A DNA stretch of 64,000 bases from NCBI GenBank assembly GCA_002434245.1, contig DJJR01000026.1, forward strand, positions 62,001 through 126,000, written 5' to 3'. A program made the translations under genes and the position numbers. Within the stretch, counting starts at the first letter, position 1. Every line of letters begins with the position of its first letter. The DNA comes from Pelosinus fermentans. Lineage in GTDB: Bacteria; Bacillota; Negativicutes; DSM-13327. The notes beneath the pieces are model-generated. The model was not told where the DNA came from. It saw only the letters and a program-made list of their open reading frames with translations, and ran no database searches. Shown here piece after piece: positions 54,017 to 63,157 of this stretch.

Positions 54017-54207
54017 AATAGTCTAGAAAGTATAAGTTGTTTAAGAGAAGCAGAGGATAGTAAAATACACAAGAATATCAATACATGTCTGCGTAAGGAG
54101 CTTTGTATTTTTGTGTTCAACATAGCGATGCTTTAAAAGGGCGTAGCAGGTTTTTTGGTTCCTTTGAAGTGATGAATAAGTATTTTGTAAATTTATATAT
54201 TTTCTTA

Positions 54208-54235
54208 TTGCACTTTTGCTGCTGTATGGTACAAT
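54208..54235 (+). promoter_or_regulatory. Candidate sigma-A promoter for the decarboxylase
   Basis: TTGCAC (54208-54213), 16 bp, TACAAT (54230-54235), about 75 bp before the gene. The rest of 53991-54309 shows only the kdp terminator and no gene. Confidence 0.5.
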
Positions 54236-54309
54236 CATATAGTTACTTTTCTTGCAGCAACCAGCGAAGACAGGTTCCAACGAAATAACAAACAGGATGG
54301 GAGAGGGAT

Positions 54310-55461
54310 ATGAATAGTTATTTTAAATTATCAAAAGCAGCTGTTGAAAGTTTGGCACAACAATATGATACCCCATTGTTATTGGTGTCAACAGAACAAG
54401 TAGAACGTAATTATTCTTTTTTGGCGAGTTATTTACCGGGAGTGAAAATGCATTACGCGGTAAAAGCCAATCCTCATGAAGCAATTATCCGGAAATTGGC
54501 TGAACTGGGTTCGTATTTTGATGTAGCATCAGATGGAGAAATGCAATTTTTAACGGAGATGGGTATTCCAGCAGAACGTCTGGTATATGCCAATCCAGTA
54601 AAGACGGCAAGCGGACTTAAGGTAGCCAAGCATATCGGTGTATATAAATTTACCTTTGATAGTGAAAGTGAAATAAGTAAAATGGCCAAGGCAATACCTG
54701 GTGGGACAGTGCTGCTCCGGGTTAGAGTGGACAATCCTAATGCCTTGGTCGATCTAAATAAGAAATTTGGTGCTCATCCTGACGAAGTATTACCCCTTCT
54801 TACCTTGGCTCGTGAGCAAGGCCTTGATGTGGCTGGTCTATGTTTTCATGTGGGCAGTCAATCTTCCAGTGCTGATGCCTATGTAGAGTCGTTAGAAATA
54901 TTTCGGCGTTTGTATGATCAGGCTAAAGAAGCAGGTTTTGATTTGCGCATCCTAGACATTGGAGGCGGCTTCCCTATCCCAGTAATTGATGGTAATACGA
55001 TTGATATTGTTGCTATGCTGCAAACGATTAATAAAGCCATCACCCACTACTTTCCGGATACGGAAATTTGGGCTGAACCTGGGCGTTTTATCTGCGGAAC
55101 AGTAGCAAATCTAATTACTCGCGTAATTGGTACTCAAAAGCGCAATGGGAAACAATGGTATTTCCTGGATGATGGATTATATGGTACTTTTTCAGGAGTT
55201 ATTTTTGATCATTGGGATTTTGAATTAGAAACCTTTAAAAGTGGCGAGAAGGTACCTGCTACCTTTGCAGGACCAAGCTGTGATTCCTTGGACATTTTGT
55301 TCCAGGATAAATGGATTCCTAGCTTAGAAATGGATGATCTGATACTAGTGCCAACTTGCGGGGCTTATACCTCAGCGTCGGCTACTGAGTTTAATGGTTT
55401 TTCTAAAACCCGGATCCTAGTATGGGAAGAAGTAAAGGATAATCTAAAAATGAATATATGA
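54310..55461 (+). CDS. Fold type III PLP decarboxylase, lysine/ornithine type
   Basis: 383 residues. The PLP lysine is Lys52 in HYAVKANP; the glycine loop ILDIGGGFP and EPGRFICG bind phosphate; the catalytic Cys324 is in GPSCDSLD. This is the alanine-racemase-fold (eukaryotic ODC-like) family. Selenomonas ruminantium has a lysine/ornithine decarboxylase of this type that makes cadaverine, which is linked to peptidoglycan and anchors the outer membrane in Negativicutes. Lysine versus ornithine specificity, or diaminopimelate, cannot be read safely here. GGGAGAGGG precedes the ATG. It stands alone with a terminator. Confidence 0.88.
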   Translation: MNSYFKLSKAAVESLAQQYDTPLLLVSTEQVERNYSFLASYLPGVKMHYAVKANPHEAIIRKLAELGSYFDVASDGEMQFLTEMGIPAERLVYANPVKTASGLKVAKHIGVYKFTFDSESEISKMAKAIPGGTVLLRVRVDNPNALVDLNKKFGAHPDEVLPLLTLAREQGLDVAGLCFHVGSQSSSADAYVESLEIFRRLYDQAKEAGFDLRILDIGGGFPIPVIDGNTIDIVAMLQTINKAITHYFPDTEIWAEPGRFICGTVANLITRVIGTQKRNGKQWYFLDDGLYGTFSGVIFDHWDFELETFKSGEKVPATFAGPSCDSLDILFQDKWIPSLEMDDLILVPTCGAYTSASATEFNGFSKTRILVWEEVKDNLKMNI

Positions 55462-55464
55462 AAC

Positions 55465-55501
55465 AAAAAGGGCAGAAAACCATAGGTCTTCTGCTCTTTT
55501 T
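55465..55501 (+). terminator. Terminator after the decarboxylase
   Basis: AAAAAGGGCAGAA pairs with TTCTGCTCTTTTT (one G-T pair) around a 10-base loop. Confidence 0.8.
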
Positions 55502-55541
55502 GTTATTAATAAGTAAAAATGTATAGCGTTATTAAAGAGCA

Positions 55542-55577
55542 GCGAAGCCTTTGTATCTTCGCGTCTTCGCGGTTCAA
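55542..55577 (+). repeat. Type A half repeat
   Basis: TATCTTCGCGTCTTCGCGG followed by TTCAAAATGTTTTTT is the right arm and flank of the type A palindrome; only a short GCGAAG remains upstream, able to pair with CTTCGC. Between same-strand genes. Confidence 0.75.
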
Positions 55578-55710
55578 AATGTTTTTTCTTTTTATTTCAT
55601 TGCATAAAATTTGAGAAAAGAGGGAAAGATCCATTTTTTCTCAAATTTGACAAAGTATTATATTCTTAGTAAAATAATATAAATCTATACGTAAAAAAGG
55701 GAGGAATTAT

Positions 55711-56571
55711 ATGCCGGGAAAGAAAATATCAACGAAAGAGTATATCCGAAGGTATGTTTTCATGTTTATTGGTTCCATTTTAGCAGCGGTAGGGTTAGAG
55801 GTTTTTTTGGTTCCCAATCAGATTATTGATGGTGGAGTAATTGGTATCTCCATTATGGCAAGTCATTTAACTGGATGGCCGTTAGGGTTATTCATCTTCG
55901 TATTGAATTTTCCATTCATCTATTTAGGGTATATGCAGATTGGAAAAAACTTTGCGATATCAACCTTATTTGCCTTGACTTCTCTGTCGATCTGGGTAAG
56001 TGTTTTGCTGCCGATTCCAGGCTTTACAAATGATGTGTTTTTAGCAGCCATCTTTGGGGGAATTATCCTTGGAATTGGTGTAGGACTCATTATTCGCTAT
56101 GGCGGTTCTTTAGATGGCACTGAAATTGTTGCCATTATATTAGATAAACGTACAGGTTTTTCTGTAGGCGAAATTATTATGTTCTTCAATATATTCATTA
56201 TTGGAAGCGCAGGACTAGTATTTAGCTGGGATAAAGCTATGTATTCTTTAATTGCCTATTTTGTTGCTTATAAATTAATAGATATTACGATCGAGGGTTT
56301 GGATGAGTCAAAGGGTGTCATGATTGTTAGTGACCATCCTCATGAAATAGCCGAAGTGCTGATGGCGCGGCTGGGGCGTGGAGTCACTATTTTACATGGT
56401 CAGGGTGCCTACACGGGTGAGTCTAAGCAAGTGCTTTACTCTGTTATTACTCGTCTGGAGATTGCCAAACTGAAAACCATTATTCAAGAGATTGATGAAA
56501 ATGCTTTTGTAACGATTAATGAGGTTCATGATGTAATGGGTGGAAAAGTAAAAAAACGCGCAATACATTAG
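55711..56571 (+). CDS. YitT family membrane protein
   Basis: 286 residues. Five transmembrane helices in the first 190 residues (FMFIGSILAAVGLEVFLVPN, LTGWPLGLFIFVLNFPFIYL and others) make the DUF161 part, with GGSLDGTEIVAIIL; the C-terminal 80 residues are a DUF2179 domain (KGVMIVSDHPHEIAEVLM, GRGVTILHGQGAYTG). Function of the family is not established. AAGGGAGGA precedes the ATG. Confidence 0.9.
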   Translation: MPGKKISTKEYIRRYVFMFIGSILAAVGLEVFLVPNQIIDGGVIGISIMASHLTGWPLGLFIFVLNFPFIYLGYMQIGKNFAISTLFALTSLSIWVSVLLPIPGFTNDVFLAAIFGGIILGIGVGLIIRYGGSLDGTEIVAIILDKRTGFSVGEIIMFFNIFIIGSAGLVFSWDKAMYSLIAYFVAYKLIDITIEGLDESKGVMIVSDHPHEIAEVLMARLGRGVTILHGQGAYTGESKQVLYSVITRLEIAKLKTIIQEIDENAFVTINEVHDVMGGKVKKRAIH

Positions 56572-56583
56572 ACTATTTTATAC

Positions 56584-56610
56584 AAAACTTGGCGAAAGCC
56601 AAGTTTTTTT
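56584..56610 (+). terminator. Terminator after the YitT gene
   Basis: AAAACTTGGC pairs perfectly with GCCAAGTTTT around GAAA, then TTT. Confidence 0.88.
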
Positions 56611-56644
56611 GGTAGAATCAGAAGTTATAAGTTTTGAGAACGTT

Positions 56645-56732
56645 GAACGCAGAGGACACAGAGTCGCTTAAGAGCACAGAGGTTTTTAACCTTATCTATT
56701 TTTTCTCAATGTTCTCTGCGCCTCTGCGGTTC
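56645..56732. repeat. Palindromic intergenic repeat, type B (copy)
   Basis: Left arm GAACGCAGAGGACACAGAG plus GAGCACAGAGG; right arm TTCTCAATGTTCTCTGCGCC then TCTGCGGTTC. It lies after the YitT terminator, before the DegS-like gene. Confidence 0.8.
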
Positions 56733-56843
56733 GTTGCTTTAGCACAATTTGATTATTAGGCAATGATTTTTGCAGGTGAAAAAATCTGTATTGGCGAAGT
56801 AAATTAATCCATACTATTTTTAGGAATTGTTAAGGTGGGTTGT

Positions 56844-57974
56844 ATGAAAAATATTGATATTAGTGACCTTGATAGGATTGTCAAAACCACAATCGATGCA
56901 GTAGAGCAAGGAAAGACACAAATTTTTGATATTTATGAGGCGGCTCGTAATGAAGTTGAAAATATAAAAAAGGATGTAGAACGTACGAAGCAGGAGACCG
57001 TTGCTATCATCTTTACAGTGGATGATTTAGAAAAAAAGGAGCGGCGTTCCAGGATCAAGTTAATGGAAGTCAGCCGTAATTTCAGCATATATTCAGAAGA
57101 TGATATTAAAGCAGTATATGACGATGCGAGGAACTTACAAGTTGAATTAGCGGTAGCTCGCGCTCAGGAACAAAGCTTACGTCAGCAGCGTGATGAGTTA
57201 GAGCTTCGTTTACGCTCTTTAAAAAATACAGTGTCTAAGGCAGAAGGATTAACAACCCAGGTAGGTGCAGTTCTAGGGTATTTAGGCGACGAAATGGGCA
57301 ATGTAGTAGTAAAAATTGAATCCTTGCAGCAGAGTCAAGTGTTTGGTGCCAAAATTATCAAAGCCCAGGAAGAAGAACGCCGCAGAGTGTCACGGGAAAT
57401 TCATGATGGACCAGCTCAAGCTATGGCAAATATTGTGTTTCGGGCGGAAGTTTGTGAGCGATTGATTGATATCGATGTGCTGCGTGCAAAAAAAGAACTG
57501 GCAGATCTTCGTGCACAAGTACGTCTTTGCCTGAAAGAAACGAGAAAAATTATTTTTGATTTACGTCCAATGACATTAGATGATTTGGGCTTAGTACCTA
57601 CGGTGAAACGGTTTTTGGATACGGTAAAAGAGCGCAGCGGTATGATTTATGACATTAGGATATTAGGTGAAGAACGGCGTTTAGATTCTTATGTGGAAAT
57701 TGGTGTCTTTAGAATTTTTCAAGAAGCAATTACAAATATTGAGAAACATGCCCAGGCCCAGACGATATCCATTGCTATGGAATTTCGCAGGGATACATTC
57801 TTAGCTACCATTGCTGATGATGGTAAGGGTTTTAATACAGCAGATAATTTTGGTAACGAAAGTTTTGGTTTACTGGGGATGCGGGAGCGAATTCATCTGC
57901 TGAATGGTGAACTGACAATAAAGTCCGAAATTGGGGTAGGCACAAAAGTCATTATTAAAGTAGTATTTAAATAA
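56844..57974 (+). CDS. DegS-like sensor histidine kinase (HisKA_3), orphan
   Basis: 376 residues from the ATG at 56844 with TTAAGGTGGG upstream; a GTG at 56835 overlaps it. No transmembrane helix. The first 175 residues are a long coiled-coil sensor (RTKQETVAIIFTVDDLEKK, QEQSLRQQRDELELRLRSLK), as in DegS. The HisKA_3 box SREIHDGPAQAMAN has His187; the ATPase has EAITNIEKHA, ADDGKGF and GLLGMRERI. The DegS partner DegU is absent; the next gene encodes a REC-GGDEF protein, not a DNA-binding regulator. A terminator-like hairpin separates them. Confidence 0.92.
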   Translation: MKNIDISDLDRIVKTTIDAVEQGKTQIFDIYEAARNEVENIKKDVERTKQETVAIIFTVDDLEKKERRSRIKLMEVSRNFSIYSEDDIKAVYDDARNLQVELAVARAQEQSLRQQRDELELRLRSLKNTVSKAEGLTTQVGAVLGYLGDEMGNVVVKIESLQQSQVFGAKIIKAQEEERRRVSREIHDGPAQAMANIVFRAEVCERLIDIDVLRAKKELADLRAQVRLCLKETRKIIFDLRPMTLDDLGLVPTVKRFLDTVKERSGMIYDIRILGEERRLDSYVEIGVFRIFQEAITNIEKHAQAQTISIAMEFRRDTFLATIADDGKGFNTADNFGNESFGLLGMRERIHLLNGELTIKSEIGVGTKVIIKVVFK

Positions 57975-58041
57975 TAGAGGATATACCTGAATCTTCCGAG
58001 CAAAGAAATGGAATTTTCTTGGGTATATCTCTATTATTTTA
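57970..58041 (+). terminator. Long hairpin terminator after the DegS-like gene
   Basis: AATAATAGAGGATATACC pairs with GGGTATATCTCTATTATT over 18 bp (one wobble or bulge) around about 33 bases, followed by TTTT. Confidence 0.65.
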
Positions 58042-58270
58042 GCAATATAGAAGATTTGATGCTGAGGAAAAATGGGCATTTGGATTTTATTTTTCAAAGA
58101 ATTTTCAAAGAGATTAATTTATCCCTATTGTTGAAGGATTATAGTGGATTTATATAGAGATTTGTTATATTATAGCAATTAAAAGCTGTGTATACTGAGT
58201 TATTGCATGATAGGAGCGGGGAGTCAATAAATATCCGCAGAGGAGTATATTATCACAAGGGATGGATGCA

Positions 58271-60055
58271 ATGAATCAACAATTTAAAATTCTTATTGCC
58301 GAGGATAGCAAATTAGAACGCCGCATGCTGCGCAATAACCTTGCGTCTTGGGGCTATCAGGTTTATGAAGCCGTGAATGGCAAAGAGGCAATTGTGATGT
58401 TTGATGAGGTGAATCCTGACTTAGTCATTTTGGATGGTATCATGCCGGAAATGGATGGCTATGCTGTGTGTGAGTATTTACAGGAGCAGAAAAGAAGAAG
58501 TAAGACTCCGATTATCCTCATTACTGCCTACGACAATGAAGAGGCGGTGGAACGAGCCTTTGCAGCAGGTGCTGGTGAGTATTTAACTAAGCCTGTGTAT
58601 TGGAATGTTTTGAAATATCGCATTAAAAGAATTCTGCAAGCAAGGCAGGCGGAAATTGCCTTAGGCAAAAGTGAAGAAAAGCTGAAGGGCATTTTAAATA
58701 ATGCGGTAGTCGGTATTGGGATTCTTGATGAATATGGTAATTGCATTTATGGAAATCAGAGGTTGGTGGATATGCTCGGCTATTCTTTGGACGAATTACA
58801 TACAATTGGTTTAAAGCAGGTAACGCACCCTGAAGATTGGCCAAGAAGTGCAGAAGGACTGCGGAAAATGGTCAATAAAGAAAAGCTGGAATATCATGTG
58901 GAAAGACGTTGTATTCGTAAAGACCGGACTGTCTTTTGGGCCAGATTGTCTGCGGCGGTTGTATATGATGAAGATCATGAAGTCAATTCGATTCTTGGCA
59001 TCATGATTGATATTACAGATCGCAAGGCAATGGATGTGCAAATTAGTTTGCAAAATCAATATTTATTGGCTTTAAACGAAGTATCGCTGCAGTTGTTGAA
59101 TCGTTTAGATTTGGATGATGTATTGGCCATGATTGTGACCCATGCGGTAAGTTTATTTCCTAATGCCAGTGGCAGCCTGTTTCTTTTAAAAGAAAATAAT
59201 TCCCAAGTCGAACTGAAATTTGCTATCGGGCTTGATGAAAATAGCATCGGCACAGTTCAGAACAAAGACGAAGGAATTATTGGGGAAGTATTTCGCACGG
59301 GTGAGACCGTGATAGTGAATGATTATCAAAATTGGGCAAAGGGCATCAATAGTCATGGTATGGTACACTATGGAGTATTTATTGGAATGCCTTTGTTCTC
59401 TGACAAAAAAGTGGTTGGTGTCGTTTATATTTATTTTGATGATTCTGCCTGGGGATGTACCGAAGAACAAAAGTTCTTATTAGAGCGTTTTATTGGTCTG
59501 GCTTCTATTGCTTATGATAATGCGATTTTATATAAACGCGCTCAGGAAGAAATTGGCGAACGTAAGTTGGCAGAGGAAAAGCTCAGATATGTAAGTATGC
59601 ATGATTCCCTGACTGGTCTTTACAATCGTACCTATTTTGAAGAAGAATTTCAAAGAATTTCGAGTGGAGCATACCCATCTGTCGGGATTATTGTGTGTGA
59701 TGTTGATGAATTAAAAGTTGTCAATGACACATTAGGACATGCTTTTGGAGATGCATTGATTGTCGCTGCAGCAACGGCGCTAAAACAGGCTTGCCGCCCA
59801 GGCGATACGGTTGCTCGGATTGGGGGCGATGAATTCGTAGTCTTACTGCCTGGTGCGGACCAAAAAATTATGCAAGACGTATGTCATCAAATTAACGAAA
59901 AGGTACAGCGCTGCAGGAAGAACTTAAATGGCACCATTGTACGCTTATCCATAGGCTGGGCTCTGCATACTGGACCAGATGTAAATCGCAAAGAGCTGTT
60001 CAAAGAGGCTGATAAAAAGATGTACCAAGATAAAATGCTTCATAGAATCGGGTAA
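58271..60055 (+). CDS. REC-PAS-GAF-GGDEF protein, probable diguanylate cyclase
   Basis: 594 residues from the ATG at 58271; the ATG at 58262 is one base after AAGGG, too close. Receiver with AEDSK, phospho-Asp55 in LDGIMPEMDG, and TKPVYW; a PAS domain with PAC (about 145-260); a GAF domain (about 285-420); and a GGDEF domain with RIGGDEFVVLL, intact, so c-di-GMP synthesis is expected. An inhibitory RxxD site is not evident before it. It could be phosphorylated by the DegS-like kinase or by a distant one. Confidence 0.92.
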   Translation: MNQQFKILIAEDSKLERRMLRNNLASWGYQVYEAVNGKEAIVMFDEVNPDLVILDGIMPEMDGYAVCEYLQEQKRRSKTPIILITAYDNEEAVERAFAAGAGEYLTKPVYWNVLKYRIKRILQARQAEIALGKSEEKLKGILNNAVVGIGILDEYGNCIYGNQRLVDMLGYSLDELHTIGLKQVTHPEDWPRSAEGLRKMVNKEKLEYHVERRCIRKDRTVFWARLSAAVVYDEDHEVNSILGIMIDITDRKAMDVQISLQNQYLLALNEVSLQLLNRLDLDDVLAMIVTHAVSLFPNASGSLFLLKENNSQVELKFAIGLDENSIGTVQNKDEGIIGEVFRTGETVIVNDYQNWAKGINSHGMVHYGVFIGMPLFSDKKVVGVVYIYFDDSAWGCTEEQKFLLERFIGLASIAYDNAILYKRAQEEIGERKLAEEKLRYVSMHDSLTGLYNRTYFEEEFQRISSGAYPSVGIIVCDVDELKVVNDTLGHAFGDALIVAAATALKQACRPGDTVARIGGDEFVVLLPGADQKIMQDVCHQINEKVQRCRKNLNGTIVRLSIGWALHTGPDVNRKELFKEADKKMYQDKMLHRIG

Positions 60056-60098
60056 AACACATAGTAGTATTGGTATTATGATTCCCTTTAATTAGGGC

Positions 60099-60133
60099 AT
60101 AATAGGTAAAGAGCGGCAAGTTTTACCTATTAT
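60099..60133 (+). promoter_or_regulatory. 12-bp perfect inverted repeat upstream of the YaaO-like gene
   Basis: ATAATAGGTAAA and TTTACCTATTAT are exact reverse complements, 11 bp apart, ending 17 bp before the start codon and overlapping nothing but the AAGGAGG region nearby. It could be an operator or an RNA hairpin that affects ribosome access. No T-run follows. Confidence 0.55.
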
Positions 60134-60150
60134 AAAAGGAGGCGTTAGGG

Positions 60151-61620
60151 TTGCGTTTGAGGCAAGCAGACACCCCTTTACTGACTGCAATGCAGCATTA
60201 TGTAGAAGAGGAAGTTATTCCTTTTCATACTCCAGGGCATAAGCAAGGTAAAGGAATGCATCATACATTGGAAAGAATAATAGGTAGAGGTACCCTAGCC
60301 TTGGATTTGGCTTTAATGGAAGAACTAGATGATTTTCACGAACCCTATGGCTGCATAAAGGATGCTCAGGAGCTGGCTGCACAGCTTTATGGCGCGGATC
60401 ATAGTTTTTTTGTTATCAATGGTACAACGGGCGGAATTTATGCAATGATATTAGCTGTTGCCGGTCCTGGAGAAAAAATTATTGTGCCCCGTAATGCTCA
60501 CCGCTCTATTATTGGCGGGATTATCTTAAGTGGGGCGATTCCAATCTTCATGCAGCCGGAAGTTGATAATGACTTAGGGCTGGCTATGGGAGTTACGCCA
60601 GAAACGGTAGAGAATACAGTGCGCCAGCATCCAGATGCTAAAGGAGTACTCATTATTAACCCTAATTATTATGGGGTTGCTGTAGATTTAAAAAAGATTG
60701 TACATCTTGTTCATGAACATAACATGGTGGTGCTGGTAGATGAAGCTCATGGTCCTCACCTGCGTTTTAGCAATCGTCTGCCGATACAAGCTTTGGATGC
60801 CGGGGCTGATATTTGTGCCCAAAGTACTCATAAGATTATTGGTGCATTGACTCAATGCTCCTTAGTTCATTGCAGGGAGGGACGTATTCGTGTACCTCAT
60901 CTGAAAGCAATGCTGCAGTTGACTCAGTCTACCAGCCCTAATTATATTATGTTGGTATCCTTAGATGTAGCTCGTATGCAAATGGCTTTAGAAGGTACAA
61001 AACTCATTGAACGATCCATTGCCTTAGCCAATTGGACAAGGCAGGAAATTAATAAAATACCTGGTTTATACTGTTTTGGTTCGGAGAAAAAGGGGAATCC
61101 GGGAATATATGATTTAGATCCAACGAAGGTTACTGTTACGGTTAAGGGACTGGGATTAACAGGTCCTGAGGCAGAGCGGATTTTACGTCATCAGTATAAA
61201 ATACAAGTTGAGCTTTCGGATTTATATAATCTTCTTTTTTTAATTACCTTAGGGGATCGGGAAGAAGAAGTACATCTGTTAGTGGCAGCTCTTCGGGACA
61301 TGGCAGAAAAATATGCAAAGGCTTATGACTTTTCCTTATTAGAACGCTGCATTCATGCTCCATATCCAGTAGCGCCTCAAGGTATTTTATCTCCTCGTGA
61401 AGCTTTATTCGGCAACACCTGCATGGTACCTTTTGCTCATTCTGCGGGAATGATTTGTGCTGAAATTGTCACCTTCTATCCTCCCGGTATCCCTGTGGTA
61501 TGCCCAGGAGAGAGGATAACCCAGGAAATTATCGATTATTGTCAACTGCTTCAGCAAAGTGGTATGCATGTGTCTGGACCAGAAGACTATACATTAAAAA
61601 CAATTAAAGTGGTGGATTAA
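60151..61620 (+). CDS. Orn/Lys/Arg decarboxylase family protein (YaaO-like)
   Basis: 489 residues from a TTG with AAAGGAGGCG upstream. Fold type I PLP enzyme: FHTPGHKQGKGMH, VLVDEAHGPHL and Lys228 in QSTHKIIGAL, plus the C-terminal domain with GRISPREA-like ILSPREALFG and YPPGIPVVCPGE. In Bacillus yaaO precedes tmk, as here, and the gene is of uncertain substrate (arginine, lysine or ornithine decarboxylation is expected from the family). It abuts tmk with no gap, so translation is coupled. Confidence 0.88.
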   Translation: MRLRQADTPLLTAMQHYVEEEVIPFHTPGHKQGKGMHHTLERIIGRGTLALDLALMEELDDFHEPYGCIKDAQELAAQLYGADHSFFVINGTTGGIYAMILAVAGPGEKIIVPRNAHRSIIGGIILSGAIPIFMQPEVDNDLGLAMGVTPETVENTVRQHPDAKGVLIINPNYYGVAVDLKKIVHLVHEHNMVVLVDEAHGPHLRFSNRLPIQALDAGADICAQSTHKIIGALTQCSLVHCREGRIRVPHLKAMLQLTQSTSPNYIMLVSLDVARMQMALEGTKLIERSIALANWTRQEINKIPGLYCFGSEKKGNPGIYDLDPTKVTVTVKGLGLTGPEAERILRHQYKIQVELSDLYNLLFLITLGDREEEVHLLVAALRDMAEKYAKAYDFSLLERCIHAPYPVAPQGILSPREALFGNTCMVPFAHSAGMICAEIVTFYPPGIPVVCPGERITQEIIDYCQLLQQSGMHVSGPEDYTLKTIKVVD

Positions 61621-62304
61621 ATGAATGGTAAATTAATTATTATTGAAGCCGGAGATGGCAGCGGCAAAGCAACGCAGACCGAAAAACTATATCATCGTTT
61701 GAAAGAAGAAAAAAGAACAGTACGCAAAGTGAGCTTTCCGGACTATAAAAGTAGTTCTTCAGCACTCATAAAAATGTATCTCAATGGTGATTTCGGCAAT
61801 CGTCCCGATTCGGTAAACCCTTATGCTGCTTCCAGTTTCTATGCAGTAGACCGTTATGCATCCTACAAGCAGGATTGGGGCGATTTTTATAAACAGGGCG
61901 GTATTATCATTGCCGATCGTTATACTACGTCCAATATGGTGCATCAAGCTGTAAAAATTCATGTACAGGAAGAAAAGGATGCTTTTTTAGATTGGCTCTG
62001 GGACTTAGAATTTGTGAAATTCGGTTTACCGATTCCAGACGGTGTGATTTTTCTCGATATGCCGCCACTGTATAGCAAAATTCTTAGAGAAGAGCGTGCT
62101 AAACATAACGGAGAGCGAACTCCTGATATCCATGAACGAGATGAGCAGTATTTAGAGGACTGCTACAGTAACTACTGTGCCATCGCCGATAAGTATCATT
62201 GGCATAAGATTTCCTGCATTCATCATACACAATTAAAGACAGTGGACGAAATTCACGAAGACGTCTATCAATCGGTGCAAAATATACTGGCAAGGAACAA
62301 GTAA
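61621..62304 (+). CDS. tmk: Thymidylate kinase, clostridial type
   Basis: 227 residues. dTMP + ATP to dTDP. The P-loop reads EAGDGSGKATQT, in which the Ser/Thr normally following the Walker Lys is Ala; I recall the same sequence in clostridial members of this subfamily, so it looks like a family trait and not damage. ADRYTTSNMVHQ carries the DR(Y/H) signature and ERDEQYLEDC is downstream. It starts immediately after the YaaO-like stop. This 225-residue form differs in its middle from the usual 205-residue Tmk; thymidylate specificity is by homology. Confidence 0.85.
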   Translation: MNGKLIIIEAGDGSGKATQTEKLYHRLKEEKRTVRKVSFPDYKSSSSALIKMYLNGDFGNRPDSVNPYAASSFYAVDRYASYKQDWGDFYKQGGIIIADRYTTSNMVHQAVKIHVQEEKDAFLDWLWDLEFVKFGLPIPDGVIFLDMPPLYSKILREERAKHNGERTPDIHERDEQYLEDCYSNYCAIADKYHWHKISCIHHTQLKTVDEIHEDVYQSVQNILARNK

Positions 62305-62369
62305 AGTCTCAGCTTATTGAAAATATAAATTTTATAAACCACAAAGGCATAATGCCGCAAAGAATGATT

Positions 62370-62455
62370 GAAACGCAGAGATGCAGAGTGCGCTGAGGGG
62401 TATTCTCTAACCCTATTAATTATCTTTTCTCTGTGTTCTCTGCGCCTCTGCGGTG
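62370..62455. repeat. Palindromic intergenic repeat, type B (copy)
   Basis: Left arm GAAACGCAGAGATGCAGAG plus GCGCTGAGG; right arm TTTTCTCTGTGTTCTCTGCG then CCTCTGCGGTG. Just upstream, 62337-62362 (AAACCACAAAGGCATAATGC) resembles a third arm type. It fills most of 62305-62609, which has no gene. Confidence 0.75.
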
Positions 62456-62609
62456 CGGTGATGTTAAAGGATATGTAGTTTTTTATTATCTAATTATCTA
62501 AAAATTGCGTTTATTAATGAAAACAAGCAGGATTATCGATAATATATGTACAATGTAATATTATACGATACATTTAGATAATAATGGAATTTGCATGGGG
62601 GGAATGAGT

Positions 62610-63134
62610 ATGCTGATTGTTCTGCTTGGTCCGACTGGATCGGGAAAAAGCACAATTGAAAAGAAAATAGGACAGAGTGGAATACATAGGCTGAGGTCCC
62701 ACACTACTCGTCTGAGGAAACCCGGAGAGTCTGAAGATGCCTATTATTTCGTCAAAAAAGAAGAATTTAAAAAAGTGGATTTAGTAGAAAGTGTATTGTA
62801 TAAAAATAGCTTTTTTGGACTGAGTCGGGAAGAAGTACAAATTGCAGAAACCAAGGATTGTGTAGTTACTCTTGACTGGAATGGAGCTCAGCAAATTAAA
62901 CATCGCATTCCATTTGCAGTTACCATATTTATTGATTGTCCAATGTACCAGCTGGAAAAACGCTTGCCAATTGAGATAGATACTGAAAAACGCAAAAAGA
63001 TTATGGAACAGGTAGTGCTGGATTCAAAGTGTGCTGCTAACTGTGATTATATTGTGAGAAATTATGATGGGCAGTTGGATGAAGCTTGTGCTCAAATATT
63101 AGAAATTTGTCGTAAAAGTAAAAAAAGCGACTAA
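62610..63134 (+). CDS. Guanylate-kinase-like protein
   Basis: 174 residues from the ATG at 62610 with GGGGGGAATG upstream (ATGs at 62595 and 62604 lie in or beside that site). P-loop LLGPTGSGKSTIEKK and the GMP-site-like RSHTTRLRKPGESEDAYYFV and EFKKVDLVE are those of guanylate kinase, but the protein is about 30 residues short and the lid reads differently, so substrate specificity is uncertain. It stands alone. A paralogous role, not the housekeeping Gmk, is possible. Confidence 0.8.
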   Translation: MLIVLLGPTGSGKSTIEKKIGQSGIHRLRSHTTRLRKPGESEDAYYFVKKEEFKKVDLVESVLYKNSFFGLSREEVQIAETKDCVVTLDWNGAQQIKHRIPFAVTIFIDCPMYQLEKRLPIEIDTEKRKKIMEQVVLDSKCAANCDYIVRNYDGQLDEACAQILEICRKSKKSD

Positions 63135-63157
63135 TTCAGGTAACGGATGGTTACTAT

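Noticed and set aside
61621-62304. tmk considered a pseudogene because of the altered P-loop
   Set aside because: The frame is full length, coupled to its upstream gene, and the GKAT form is remembered from homologues.
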